Notes under the pieces: generated by a model
What the model was told of the DNA's origin: nothing
The model's database searches: none
What the model saw: only the letters and a program-made list of their open reading frames with translations
In this document: positions 10,881 through 23,546 of the stretch, piece after piece
Layout: the number at the start of each line of letters is the position of its first letter
Position numbering within the stretch: the stretch's first letter is position 1
Made by a program: the position numbers and the translations under genes
NCBI GenBank assembly: GCA_032716605.1
Contig: CM064519.1
Coordinates: forward strand, 33,924,225-33,988,224
DNA from: Paralithodes platypus
Taxonomy: Eukaryota > Arthropoda > Malacostraca > Decapoda > Lithodidae
Direction: 5' to 3'
Length of the DNA: 64,000 bases

Positions 10881-12639
10881 GCCAATTAAATTAGGCTAGG
10901 CCAATTAGCACTGATGCTTCATATGTACATTTAGATTCATATGTTGGACGAACTTGTTGAGAAATCACATAACAGCAACAGCAGAGAAAATAGTTACCAA
11001 TCCAACAACACAGAGTAAGAAATCTTCGATATTGGTTGGTAGCAACTACTAAGGGCTGCCAAAAGGAAGCAACAGCATCAAATCATATACAGTTTTTCAC
11101 CAAGGTTCTTGGTAAACCTCTGAATATGACTGTACGACGTTCCTCAATCGATGAGGAAACATATATTTACCTCTTTGACTCTCCTGTCACCATCTCAGAA
11201 CCAAGCCTGGACCACAGCTTGGGAGGTATCTTGTGCAAATCAGTTCTGACCATTTACACATATGGACACACCAGAATCAGTGCCAAATCTAGTCTAGATT
11301 TCTCCAACCTATTTTGTACCTTTTTTAATGTAGCAATCCTATAGACAATAGTAATTTATACATTTATTTATTTTTTGTTTTTTGTGTGGAAGAAATAAGA
11401 TAACACTGTCTTGCCATATTTAAGAACTGGACTGTACAAAATATGTTCGCCCCAGGGTAGGCAAACCCCACACCGTCTGCCATGCTACGTTGATCTTCGC
11501 TTTTGCTGGAGACACCAACATTTGTGTCAATTACACCATAATGCCGGGTTGGTTCATATTGGGGGGCAGTTTTTCTAATTGTTGATGGGCGATTCTCGTG
11601 CGGATAATGACCCCCCTGATTGAAGGTGGCATGTCCACAAAATTATTACCTGGGCGGAAATTTACAGCGGCTAACGTCCAATTTGTAATTGCAATGTTTC
11701 TGTCTTTATATTCGCCATAGTCACGTACTAGTGCTGTTTATCAGGAGGGCATCACAGGGATAATTATCAGCAGTCTCTTGTCTATTTGTTGTTTTTCTCG
11801 CGGAGGGTGAGGCCGTTCCCATCGCCACTTGGGAGGGAGCAATAAGATGAGTCTCGCCCCACATTATGTAAAGTACCAAAGGCGGTGTTGTAGCAGGTAC
11901 AAGAGGGCGACACAGAGGAGCTCTCGCACCGTATAGCCACCCTCAAAAGTCGGGTTCGCACATAGCTTCAGTTGTGGCTAGCTTTCCATTTTCCTTAAAA
12001 CAAAAGTGCGCGAAGGACATTACAACAAAATGTCTATTCAAAATTTACTTAGGTTTAGTGACCATTATTTTTCATAAGACCAAAAGAGGAATATAAAATA
12101 GGATCTGTAAAGCTGTAACACAATTATTAAATGCGTCTGTACGTAGTTGTGCTCTCCTTCCTTGACAACAGTGCCTTCATCTCACGCAACAGTGGAGTGC
12201 TCATATTACTAGAGCTGGTGTCTCTTTCCATTACCAAATAGAATCTTAGTTTTGGAACTTGCAGATGCACTGCCATACCATATAGTAGTCATACCCCAGG
12301 ATATATATTAAAAATGTATAGCAACATTATCAAGATAACCACTTCGTCAATAAAAAATAATTTGCATTGCTGTAAAATGCAAACTTCTTGTTATCACTGA
12401 TATCCAGGAAATAGAGAACATTACATTGCACAAGTGTGTCCTTCTAGTATAATATTATGTTCATTCCCTTGCTATATCTTTCATTACACGAAGCAACAAT
12501 ATTTCTGTCCAAAGCAATATAATGCTACTTTCTATTAGGCTATATAAATAAGTTTTACATATTGAACAACAATAGTAGCTATAACAAAGCCGTGTGTCGT
12601 GTTAGTTTCCCCTATCCATAAGGCACTAGTACATTCTTC
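10881..12639. other. Unassigned region with a G+C-richer island at 11450-11990
   Basis: No recognisable coding sequence was found. The island at 11450-11990 is clearly richer in G+C than the flanks and lacks microsatellites, so it may hold a conserved non-coding element or a small exon. The 102-codon frame at 11036-11344 has no family I know. Confidence 0.4.
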
Positions 12640-14500
12640 CATAATGTTCCTCTGATCTTCCCATGTCCTAGCAGCGTCCCTTCACATGACAACAACGCCT
12701 CCCATGATGTTTCTCTGTCCTTTCCATGACACACTAATACTGTTTTCCATAGTGTTCTTCTGCCCATTCCTTGACCCAGTAATGTACCTTCGCCTGATGT
12801 TCCTTTGCCCTTCTGACGACTAAACAATGCTCCCTCCCATGATGTTTCTCTGCCCCTTCCATGAATCAGCAGTGAGCCCATTCAAGATGTTTTAAGGTTC
12901 TCTGAATTCTCCTTCATCATCCACCAGTGACCCCTCCCATGATGTTCCTCTGACCCTACCATGACCGAACAGTGACCCTCCCATGATGTTCCTCTGACCC
13001 TACCATGACCCAACAGTGACCCCTCCCCTGATGTTCCGCTGACCCTACCATGACCCAACAGTGACCCTCCCATGATGTTCCTCTGACCCTACCATGACCC
13101 AACAGTGACCCCTCCCATGATGTTCCTCTGACCCTACCATGATCCAACAGTGACCCTCCCATGATTTCCTCTGACCCCTCCTCTGACCCTACCATGACCC
13201 AACAGTAACCCCTCCCATGATGTTCCTCTGACCCTACCATGACCCAACAGAAACCCCTCCCATGATGTTCCTCTGATCCTACCATGACCCAACAGTGACC
13301 CCTCCCATGATGTTCCTCTGACCCTACCATGACCCAACAGTGACCCCTCCCATGATGTTCCTCTGATCCTACCATGACCCAACAGTGACCCCTCCCATGA
13401 TGTTCCTCTGACCCTACCATGATCCAACAGTGACCCTCCCATGATGTTCCTCTGATCCTACCATGACCCAACAGTGACCCCTCCCATGATGTTCCTCTGA
13501 TCCTACCATGACCCAACAGTGACCCCTCCCATGATGTTCCTCTGACCCTACCATGACCCAACAGTGACCCCTCCCATGATGTTCCTCTGATCCTACCATG
13601 ACCCAACAGTGACCCATCCCATGATGTTCCTCTGACCCTACCATGATCCAACAGTGACCCTCCCATGATGTTCCTCTGATCCTAGCATGACCCAACAGTG
13701 ACCCCTCCCATGATGTTCCTCTGACCCTACCATGACCCAACAGTGACCCCTCCCATGATGTTCCTCTGACCCTATCATGACCCAACAGTGACCCCTCCCA
13801 TGATGTTCCTCTGACCCTATCATGACCCAACAGTGACCCCTCCCATGATGTTCCTCTGACCCTATCATGACCCAACAGTAACCCCTCCCATGATGTTCCT
13901 CTGACCCTGCCATCACCCAACAGTGACCCCTCCCATGATATTCCTCTGACTCTACCATGACCCAACAGTGACCCCTCCCATGATGATCCTCTGACCCTAC
14001 CATGACCAAACAGTGACCCCTCCCATGATGTTCCTCTGACCTTACCATGACCCAATAGTGACCCCTCCCATGATGTTCCTCTGACCCTACTATGACCCAA
14101 CAGTGACCCCTCCCATGATGTTCCACTGACCCTACCATGATCCAACAGTGACCCCTCCCATGATGTTCCTCTGACCCTACTATGACCCAACAGTGACCCC
14201 TCCCATGATGTTCCACTGACCCCACCATGACCCAACAGTGACCCCTACCATGATGTTCCTCTGACCCTACTATGACCCAACAGTGACCCCTCCCATGATG
14301 TTCCACTGACCCTACCATGACCCAACAGTAACTCTCCCATGATGTTCCACTGACCCTACCATGACCCAACAGTGACTCTCCAATGATGTTCCACTGACCC
14401 TACCATGACCCCTCCCATGATGTTCCTCTGACCCTACTATGACCCACCAGTGACCCCTACTATGATGTTCGTCTGACCCTTCCATGACACACCAGTACCT
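12640..14500. repeat. Minisatellite, 45-bp unit, about 35-40 copies
   Basis: The unit on the minus strand contains GGGTCAGAGGAACATCATGG followed by GAGGGGTCACTGTTGGGTCA. Units at 12640-12920 and beyond 14380 are diverged, and the centre (about 12930-14340) is homogeneous. The 45-bp period keeps any reading frame, so open frames of up to 273 codons appear in more than one phase (repeat peptides GSLLGHGRVRGTSWE and HCWVMVGSEEHHGRG). Units of 44 bp switch phase. Two different phases being open equally argues against a real protein. The array begins just beyond the candidate donor site at 14509 on the minus strand. Confidence 0.97.
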
Positions 14501-14508
14501 TCTCTCAC

Positions 14509-14887
14509 CTCGCTGTCGACACACCTCACAACCTCCCTCTTCTCCCCGGAATTAGAGGTCGTATAATGATAACCATATTTTGTTTTATCGCTAACTTGTT
14601 CCAGGGTCACCACCAAACAGGTTTTTCTTGATTCCCCGACGGTGCGAGGGAGACTTAATGGTCGAGGTGAGTGTACTGCAAGGATAAGGAGGAGGAGGAC
14701 AATGGACATAGTTATAAACATGTAGGAAGGTGGTCACTCTACCAATGACAAAGACGCTGGGAAAGGGAGAGCGTGCCCCTTCCCTATATTCGAGATTATC
14801 GCCCGAAGACTTGAGTTCATCTCCAAAATATGCATGTTGTGTAGTTGCAGCAAGGGAGATTAAAACCAATATTCCTAGCAGGGCCAC
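14509..14887 (-). other. Candidate secreted-protein exon(s), strand uncertain
   Basis: Minus strand: ATG at 14887 opens a frame starting MALLGILVLISLAATTQHAY, a good signal peptide. Its path meets GTAGAG at about 14749, and CTTATCCTTGCAG (acceptor-like) ends near 14676. An open segment containing KTKYGYHYTTSNSGEKREVV follows to GAG|GTGAGA near 14509. The YGYHYTTSN words recall R&R cuticle proteins, but the rest does not match. Plus strand: an equally good acceptor (TTGTTCCAG, 14604) and donor (GAG|GTGAGT, 14666) bound an open 62-nt segment. Both cannot be real exons. The implied 70-nt intron is short for a decapod. Treat as a weak gene candidate. Confidence 0.25.
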
Positions 14888-15894
14888 AACAAGGCATTAC
14901 AATAGCGTTATGCTAAGTGAATGCCTTCAACATGCAGAGGCTGCGAGGAAGTAATGTTTTTCTTACGTATTTGGGCCATTAGGGTGTGAAATACCCGTGG
15001 AACACAGGAGGCACCTAGGCATTATAATTCCCCGTCTGTTACCGGAATGGCCTCTCCCGCTGTTCCCCAGAGACCAAACTATATTTCTTGGTTTAATCCA
15101 GGTATGCTGGAGATGGGGGGATGTGGGGGATGGGGGAATGGTGGGAGGGGGGGTCTAGTGTGGGGGGCGAAGGCGTAGAAGAACTGGTCAAGGGGGACTT
15201 TGGGGGCAGTATTGGGGGTTGGACAGAAGGAGGGGGAGGAGGGGGAAGGGGGACCAAATAAGGGTCGAAGAATGTTTCAGGGTAAAATACAGCTAAGACG
15301 AGGCTATACTGGTGGGGACAAAACACGCACTAACCACACCGCAAACAAAACTATACATTTCCAAGCCGAATTACGACGGAATATATTCTCTCTCTCTCGC
15401 TCTCTGTCTCTCTCTCTCTCTCCACTTTGTTAAGATTCTCTAGTCTTTTCGTGTTCACATTTATTCAAATGTCCTTCTATCCACTTTCATTTTATATTTT
15501 TCTTTTCCTACTTTTCGACATTATGGTTTGCCTTGAAAATGTATGTCTTATTTACTTTTATAATTTAATTTGCCTTCTGTTCCTCGCACTCTCCTTCTTT
15601 ATATTTAGCTATCTTCTTCCTTCCCCCACTTTTCCTCCACCTCTCCATTTCTCATCTTCGTTTCCTTACATCTCTTCCCCTCCTCCCTCTTCTTCTTTTT
15701 CTTATTTGCCATAATTCCTCCCCTCATTTCCGAATATCCCGCTCACCTACACTTTATCTGCTTTCCGACCAACTCTCACTTTCCATTCCTCTTCACATGT
15801 GTTTTTTCTATTCTTCATTTGTACTCCTATTTCTATCGTCTATTCACCACTTTCGGTCATACAATCTCTTGCTTTATTATAATTATTTTGTTTG
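14888..15894. other. Unassigned; G-rich then pyrimidine-rich
   Basis: 15110-15260 is G-rich (runs of GGGGG), 15385-15422 holds short CT repeats, and 15440-15890 is strongly T/C-rich. No gene was recognised. Confidence 0.5.
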
Positions 15895-16070
<176 letters not shown>

Positions 16071-17416
16071 CCATCAGGCACCTAGCAGTCGCCAAATATC
16101 GCATGTGACCTCGTAGTTAAGAATAAGCATTGTACTATACCTAGATTAAGATCAACTTTGTAGATTTTCAGCCTCACGAGTGCAAGTGAAGAATAAACCG
16201 AAAATTAGTATTATTATATCATTATCAATATCATTATCACTAATTATTATATATGCACACACACACGCACATACACATAACTACACAGTCATTCGCATTT
16301 GTTTTATCATTGCAGTTTGATCCCCTATCCTCCTCACCCTCTCCTCTCTTGACCTTACCATCCGCCTCTTCCCCCCCATCCTCTCCATTCCATATATTAG
16401 GTAAATGGATACACTCAATACAATTCCACTCTCCTTCCCCGAGAATAATCATAAGTATGGTCGGCACGGTACCCTATAGCTGAGGTGCGAGGCGGAGTGT
16501 TATTCTAAATGGTAATACAAGTTGCTTAGCAGGGAATGGAAGGAAGGGAGGGAGAGGAAAAGAGGAGGGAGGGAAACAAGACAGGGAGGGAGAGAATGAA
16601 CGTGGAAAAGAACGAGAATTAGAGATCAGGAGAAGGAGAAAAACGAAACGATGGGAAGGGAAGAGAAAGGAAAGGCAGGGAAGATAGGAAACAAAAGAGA
16701 AGGACAAGTAAGAAACGAATGTCAGTGAAACACTATCCTAGCACATTAAGAAACTAGGAGAAGGGAGGAAGGTGAAGAGATGGGAGATAATAAATGAAAG
16801 AAGATGGAGGCGAGAACGAGGAGGAGAAGAAGGAGGAGGTGGGGGAAATACAAAGAAGCAAGGAAACTAAACAAATATAGATGCTAAAGATTTACAATAA
16901 TGATATAAGCATCAAGGAGGTTAGGAGAATTTTCGAATAAGGAGAGATAGAGATATACATATGATGACGAAGGTGTGTTTGGAAGAGGAATGGTACAGCT
17001 GGTATAAACTAGGCAAAGTGGATGACGAAAGCATTAAGCCAGTATAGAAAAACAGAGAATGATATCTGAAAATAATCCGAATACTTTACTTGAATTATAG
17101 GAGCAAACATGTGGCTTAAACTAATGGAAAGCTCAAATGGGAAAAACATATTGTAACGCAACGAATGTAATGGAAATAAATGAATGTTAATAGGGATGTG
17201 AAATAAAGTATGTGCATAGAGGCCACATAGATAAACGAAGAGATGGTTTAGGAAGGAAAAAAGGTGTGTGTGTGTATGTGTGTGTGTGTGTGATTGAACA
17301 AAACAGTGCAAAAGAAGGCAAGTGAAAACATATCTATTGATCCTTACGAGACTGCTCCTAGGCAATCTAGTTAATGTATAAAACGTAGAAACCTTAGCTT
17401 CGTGTGTGTGTGTGAT

Positions 17417-17419
<3 letters not shown>
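16071..17419. other. Unassigned, purine-rich on the plus strand
   Basis: From about 16530 to 17000 the plus strand is dominated by G and A (GGAAGGGAGGGAGAGG-type sequence). A (TG)n run lies at 17263-17292. No gene was seen. Confidence 0.5.
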
Positions 17420-17513
<94 letters not shown>

Positions 17514-17524
17514 GAGAGAGAGAG
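17420..17524. repeat. (GA)n microsatellite
   Basis: A GA array of about 105 bp with a single C interruption near 17501; preceded by (GT)n at 17403-17414. Confidence 0.98.
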
Positions 17525-17813
17525 CGTGCGAGAATATGAAAATATAAAAGAGATATAAGCCTGCCGTTCAATACTAGGAGGTGACCCTATGCATAGAAAC
17601 ACCTTATATGATAAGCTAAATTTATTTATACCGCCCCATATACTGACTTCATTTAACGGGAAAAGACATATAGACAGAGATAATAGAAACTAACCAACAC
17701 ATGAACAACATTAACATGTAGACTAGTTGAGAAATACTAGACAAAACAGATTGTTATTACTGGGTAACGATACACAATTCATAATGTGAGGAAGGTAAAG
17801 TAAAGCAACAAGG
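17525..17813. other. Unassigned sequence
   Basis: No gene or repeat was identified. Confidence 0.4.

Positions 17814-17848
<35 letters not shown>
17814..17848. repeat. (TA)n microsatellite
   Basis: A pure TA array of about 34 bp. Confidence 0.95.
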
Positions 17849-17851
<3 letters not shown>

Positions 17852-18191
17852 TGCTCTCAACTGTTACCCTCTTTTCAGAATTAACCGTAGTAAATATTAT
17901 CTTTTCTTTAGGAATTGCCTCCCACTTCATATCGAGTTTCTGCAACTGATATTCATATCTTAATAACATGTACTTCGATATCCATTTTATCTTCTATTAC
18001 TTATTACAAAGTGATGATCTGCACAAACGAATTGTATAACAAAACATTTTCTTAATAATATATTAAATAATCTGATTATGTAATTATATGCAGGAACTTG
18101 TTTTTCATTACTGACTATCCAGTTTCTGTTCTTCGTCCATTATGGAAATTAAAGGTTTGTCTTCAAATAACTTTCTCAGAACTTATTGAAC
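17849..18191. other. Unassigned A+T-rich sequence
   Basis: No feature was recognised before the tRNA-like sequence at 18192. Confidence 0.45.
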
Positions 18192-18300
18192 CGTCTTGGT
18201 GGTGTAATGGTTAAGGTGTCTAAAAAATTGTGTGTAATAACCCAGGTTCGAGTCCCGGTGGATCACATATATGCTGTCATTAATTTCATTGGAGGTGTTT
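18192..18300 (+). mobile_element. tRNA-derived SINE head
   Basis: CGTCTTGGTGGTGTAATGG followed by TTAAGG forms a box-A region. Box B is GGTTCGAGTCC (18245-18255) followed by CGGTGGATCAC. The downstream ATTAATTTCATT matches the tail seen after the tRNA-like heads at 5881 and 33821. The spacing between boxes suits a tRNA-like head. The acceptor stem does not close into a cloverleaf by eye, so a functional tRNA is unlikely. Confidence 0.65.
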
Positions 18301-19287
<987 letters not shown>

Positions 19288-19427
19288 AGAGGTACGGGAA
19301 TAAAAGATGCAAGAAGATAAGTGGAAGCAAACAGGTAATAATTTATACTCTCCATGATACAAGAGGGAACATATACATCATAGGAGGCAGGGAGGAGGAA
19401 TATGAGGGAGAGGGAGGGTGAGCTTAA

Positions 19428-19739
19428 GGGGGGTCACCGGCATTTTTTGTATCTCTCTCTACTTTTCTCTCTTTCTCTGGCTTGTATCCATTCGGCCCCA
19501 TTCAGCCAACTGTTTTAAGACGTTTATACCCATCAAGGTGTCGATTTCTTCCTGGCGAGCGATAGCAAGCCAGCATTGTATGGAGACATTTTTCTATCGA
19601 AACATTTACAAATTTAGCTTGATGTCAAAACAAAAAATAAATATATGCTGGCTCGCTACCGCTCGCCAGGAAAATATTGACACCTGGATGGGGGTAAACG
19701 TCTTAAACAGTAGGCGGAATGGGGCCGAATGGGTACAAG

Positions 19740-19832
<93 letters not shown>

Positions 19833-19846
19833 CCAGGTGGGCCCCC
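19428..19846. mobile_element. TTAA-MITE family A, copy 1 (419 bp)
   Basis: TTAA lies on both sides (19424-19427 and 19847-19850). The termini are GGGGGGTCACCGGC on the left and, inverted, GGGGGCCCACCTGGC on the right. The arms are long inverted repeats: GTATCCATTCGGCCCCATTC on the left is mirrored by GAATGGGGCCGAATGGGTAC on the right. The core CTGGCGAGCGATAGCAAGCC (about 19553) is mirrored by GGCTCGCTACCGCTCGCCAG (about 19649). The second copy at 22318-22694 has the opposite orientation. A (GA)n array has expanded inside the right arm. It is non-coding. Confidence 0.87.
19742..19828. repeat. (GA)n array inside MITE A copy 1
   Basis: About 87 bp of GA occupies the place where the sister copy has only short CT/GA-rich sequence next to the terminal CCACCT. 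The array therefore expanded after or during the spread of the element. Confidence 0.97.
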
Positions 19847-19850
19847 TTAA

Positions 19851-20429
19851 CCACTTACATCACCCAATGCAAATGAATAAGATAAATGATTGGTAACTCA
19901 CAGAAAGTAAATGTATAATTGGATGATTTAAAACTTATTTGTTATATAACATCCTCAGGCTGGGAAAACTTTGTAGGTATTCTCAATAAAGATATGTCCA
20001 ACTGTTCGTAATATACCGTTAGTTATTCGTGTATAATTATTGTAGAAATGTAACAATTATATGAGATAATGGCAGTTGAAGTGGTTACACACGAATTATT
20101 ATGTCGTCGAACTGTATTAGGTTTCGATAATGCTCAAATATATAAAATGTTGTTCCATGTGTGGTGTGTTATTATATAAAATTAAATATCTGTTATATAG
20201 GGTTATCACAAGCAGGGCTTAATAAATCAGTATCCTAAACTAACTTAGCCCAATAGTACAATAATGGTTGAGTAGACACGGGTCGATATATTCAGGGTGA
20301 ATCACCAACGTCTAGAAGCCGAATCACACACAATTCGATTCGCCATACCACTCACCCGTAAATCCCTGAAAACTCATTATAGCATAATGTAAATATAACT
20401 TAGGTGAGATTAGTGTATGTATGATAAAG
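19851..20429. other. Unassigned A+T-rich sequence
   Basis: No gene or repeat was recognised. Confidence 0.45.
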
Positions 20430-20500
20430 ATTGTAACGCAAGCGGTACTGCACCTGTCTTGCGCGTGGGAGGCCCAGGTTTATTGACCTACAGACAGGTT
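20430..20500 (+). mobile_element. Possible degenerate tRNA-derived SINE head
   Basis: AAGCGGTACTGCACCTGTCT followed by TGCGCGTGGGAGGCCCAGG resembles the D-arm, anticodon arm and variable region of a tRNA-like SINE. The expected box B is degraded (GGTTTATTGACC). Confidence 0.35.
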
Positions 20501-22313
20501 TTTTCTTACCGTTAGTTACATTGGTGGACATTGGAGGTGCGGTAGACCAGTGTCGCACGCACACTTGTATATACAGTACACATGCATATGCTAGTACCTG
20601 ATCAGCAGGATCGAGCTAATTACACTAGTTCAGATTATTTTCACATCCTCAATCAATTATAATTACAGTATACTAGTATCCCGCATACACCCACACAAGC
20701 TATACACACCAATGGGCAGTTGGACTTAAACGACCCACCACCGTGAAAAGATGGAACTAGATAATCGAGTGAGTTGCCTCAGCATGGGGAAGCATATGAA
20801 GACTATTCATTCATTGGGGATTGCATAGTTTGTCAATAAATAGATGGAAAGACAGTAAATGAGATATTTCTATATCATTGATTATAACATGATTTAATGA
20901 GAGGATTTAGGATAAATAACTGCGGAAAAGTATATATAATCAACTTGTAATGTTAAAAGTAATGTCAAAAGTGATACTATTCTGGAATGCCATCATATTT
21001 GGGGAACAGATGGTAGAAGAGAATTAAAGAGAACTCATAATGTAAGTAAAGAGTGGGTCGAGTGATAAATAGAATAAAGAAGTGAGAAAGAGGTGTAAGA
21101 TTAAATGAAATGACAGGAAATAATATAAATTTTCTATTTCTCTAGTTTTTAGCATTTTTCTGTAATGCTATATCTAGTTTTCAAGACAAACTTTGTGCTT
21201 TCACTCAAATCATCACCTACCCTATCTTTTGTAAATACATATTATCTTGTAACTAACTATTAACTCATCATCTTCCTGTCTACGAATAACAACCTATGGT
21301 ATCTTGATTAAATCAACTTTCATTCTCATATATATTTAGCACATTGGTTATCCTCACCATTATTATATTTTTCGGCGACTGTCACACAAAACGTTTCATA
21401 ATTAATTCACACTGAAACATGTGTATGGTTCTTCGCATTTTTGTATCTTTTCATTCAGTCTTTCAAACTCTCGCTCACTTCTGTGTACTTCATACACACC
21501 TACACATTAAAACACATAGACGCATGTGCTCGAACACACACGCACAAACACCTTATCATGAATACACACAAACCCACAACCGCGTACAAACAGACAAACG
21601 TACCTACATGAGCACTAACACACACTGACACATGCATGCTCACACATGATTATATTCTTTAACATTCAATTACTGCACATAAATCATCATATAGCACACA
21701 TATACACGAATGTAAACAGCACACACACACACACACCTCACGATACAAGACACAAGAATGAGGAAAATTTGGTATCATGGAAGAAGTGAAGAAAGAATAT
21801 CACATTTCACCCAGAGAGAGGAAAAAATAAATATTTCCTGAATTATCATCACGCATGGGAGATTTTCAACCTCATTTACCACCAAGTCAAGTCTCACCCG
21901 GAGTTGTAAAATTACTTTCTTCGCATTTTTTGTTTTACATTTTTTGTTTCAACTCTTGACAGAAGACTGAATTTCATCTGGAATTTAACTGTAGTATTAA
22001 ACAATTTTCTTTATATATTTGTGATAGTCATATTCCCTTAAATCATATGGGGAGTCGTAATAGAATGCTGCTGCACCAAGATGATTTTATTAATTATAGG
22101 AAGCACTTCTTAGTGACTCACGTCCTTCCTAAATAATCAAACATTCTAAGTTGGTTATCTTATGAATATTTGCTAAAGTAGGTAATGTATACCAAAGGTA
22201 TAACCCTTAATATGTAGTTACCTTCACTTATTTCAAGTATGTCACTTATTTTTTACTGTATATGGTCAGCACATCTTCTCAGTATAACACGATGGACATT
22301 AGAGTTATAAGGT
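20501..22313. other. Unassigned A+T-rich sequence with CA-rich patches
   Basis: Patches of CACACA occur at 21480-21640 and 21720-21737. No coding signal was seen. Confidence 0.5.
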
Positions 22314-22317
22314 TTAA

Positions 22318-22694
22318 GGGAGCCCACCTCGCTTTTTTTCTCTTTCTCTCCCTCTCTCTTTGGTTTGTATTCATTCGGCCCCATTCAGCCTACTGTTTTA
22401 AAAAGTTTACCCCCATCCAGGTGTCAATATTTTCCTGGCGAGCGGTAGCGAACCAGCATATATATATATTTTTGTTTTGACAGCAAGCTAAATTTGTAAA
22501 TTTTTCGATAGAAAAATTTCTCCGGCGAAGCCGGATTTCTCCATACAATGCTGGCTCGCTATCACTCGCCAGTTAGATATCAACACCTGGATGGGGATAA
22601 ACGTCTTAAAACAGTTGGCTGAATGGGGCCGAATGGATACAAGCCAGGGAAAGAGAGAAAAGGAGAGATAGATAAGAAAAGCCGGTGATCCCCC
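22318..22694. mobile_element. TTAA-MITE family A, copy 2 (377 bp)
   Basis: TTAA flanks at 22314-22317 and 22695-22698. The ends are GGGAGCCCACCTCGC and the inverted GGGGGATCACCGGC, that is, copy 1 in reverse orientation. The core motifs lie at about 22435 and 22551. At the centre are two hairpins: AAATTTTT/AAAAATTT with loop CGATAG (22498-22519) and TCCGGC/GCCGGA with loop GAA (22521-22535). Confidence 0.87.
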
Positions 22695-22698
22695 TTAA

Positions 22699-23476
22699 AC
22701 AAAAATAGCTTCAGAATATGCTAAACCCCGACTAAGTATCTTTAACTGAAATAAGGTGAAATAGGGTAAAATACATTAATTTACATGACTTAAGTAGTCT
22801 AATTTTGACTCACCACCTAATAATTTGCAACGTAATTCCACTAATATGACCTTGAATTAGCAGGACGGTATAAACGTGTCTTATATCAACCAAATTACTA
22901 GCACATTACAGACCCCCAAATTTCTACTAAGATCATAATATGTCAATAACGAAATGAGTAATTAGTTAGATCTAAAAATATATCCTCAACTCGAAATTTC
23001 TCTCTTCAGTGATAAAATATCTAAATGAGACTATAATTAGAGTTAAACTCCAAGTTATTAATGCATTAATGAGTTTTATAACGCACACATCTTATAATCT
23101 TACCCATGTAGATGTAAATCTGAATATGTACATCGTTAAGCAATAAAATAAACTAAAATTAGTTCACCTATTTCTCAAAGATATTCCTAACTGTTGTCCG
23201 ATTGATTTTGAGCAGTCCGAGATACTGCTGATAAACGTAAAAACTATCAAGATAAAAACATTATTCACAATCAAGGAAAGTTAGTCAATAATTAGTCTGG
23301 ACCTCAAGAAGAATGATTGACATTGTTTGACTAATATTGTGCTCAGTCTATTCCTTAACTAATCGAGTCCTTTCTTGAATTACAGAAAATATGTTATCGT
23401 TAGCTAGAACCCAATGTATAATTTTGAATTTCATGCTTGAAAGATTATGCAAAGTCTATTACAAATAGCTAATGTT
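22699..23476. other. Unassigned A+T-rich sequence
   Basis: No feature was recognised. Confidence 0.5.
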
Positions 23477-23546
23477 AAATAACAGGTAATTACACTTACG
23501 TCACTGTATACAAATAACAGGTAATTACACTTGCGTCACTGTATAC
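23477..23546. repeat. 35-bp tandem duplication
   Basis: The unit AAATAACAGGTAATTACACT plus TACGTCACTGTATAC occurs twice in a row with one difference (TACGTCA versus TGCGTCA). A recent local duplication. Confidence 0.9.

Noticed and set aside
18192..18267. Functional tRNA gene
   Set aside because: Box A and B are good, but no closed acceptor stem or normal anticodon arm, and a SINE-type tail follows.
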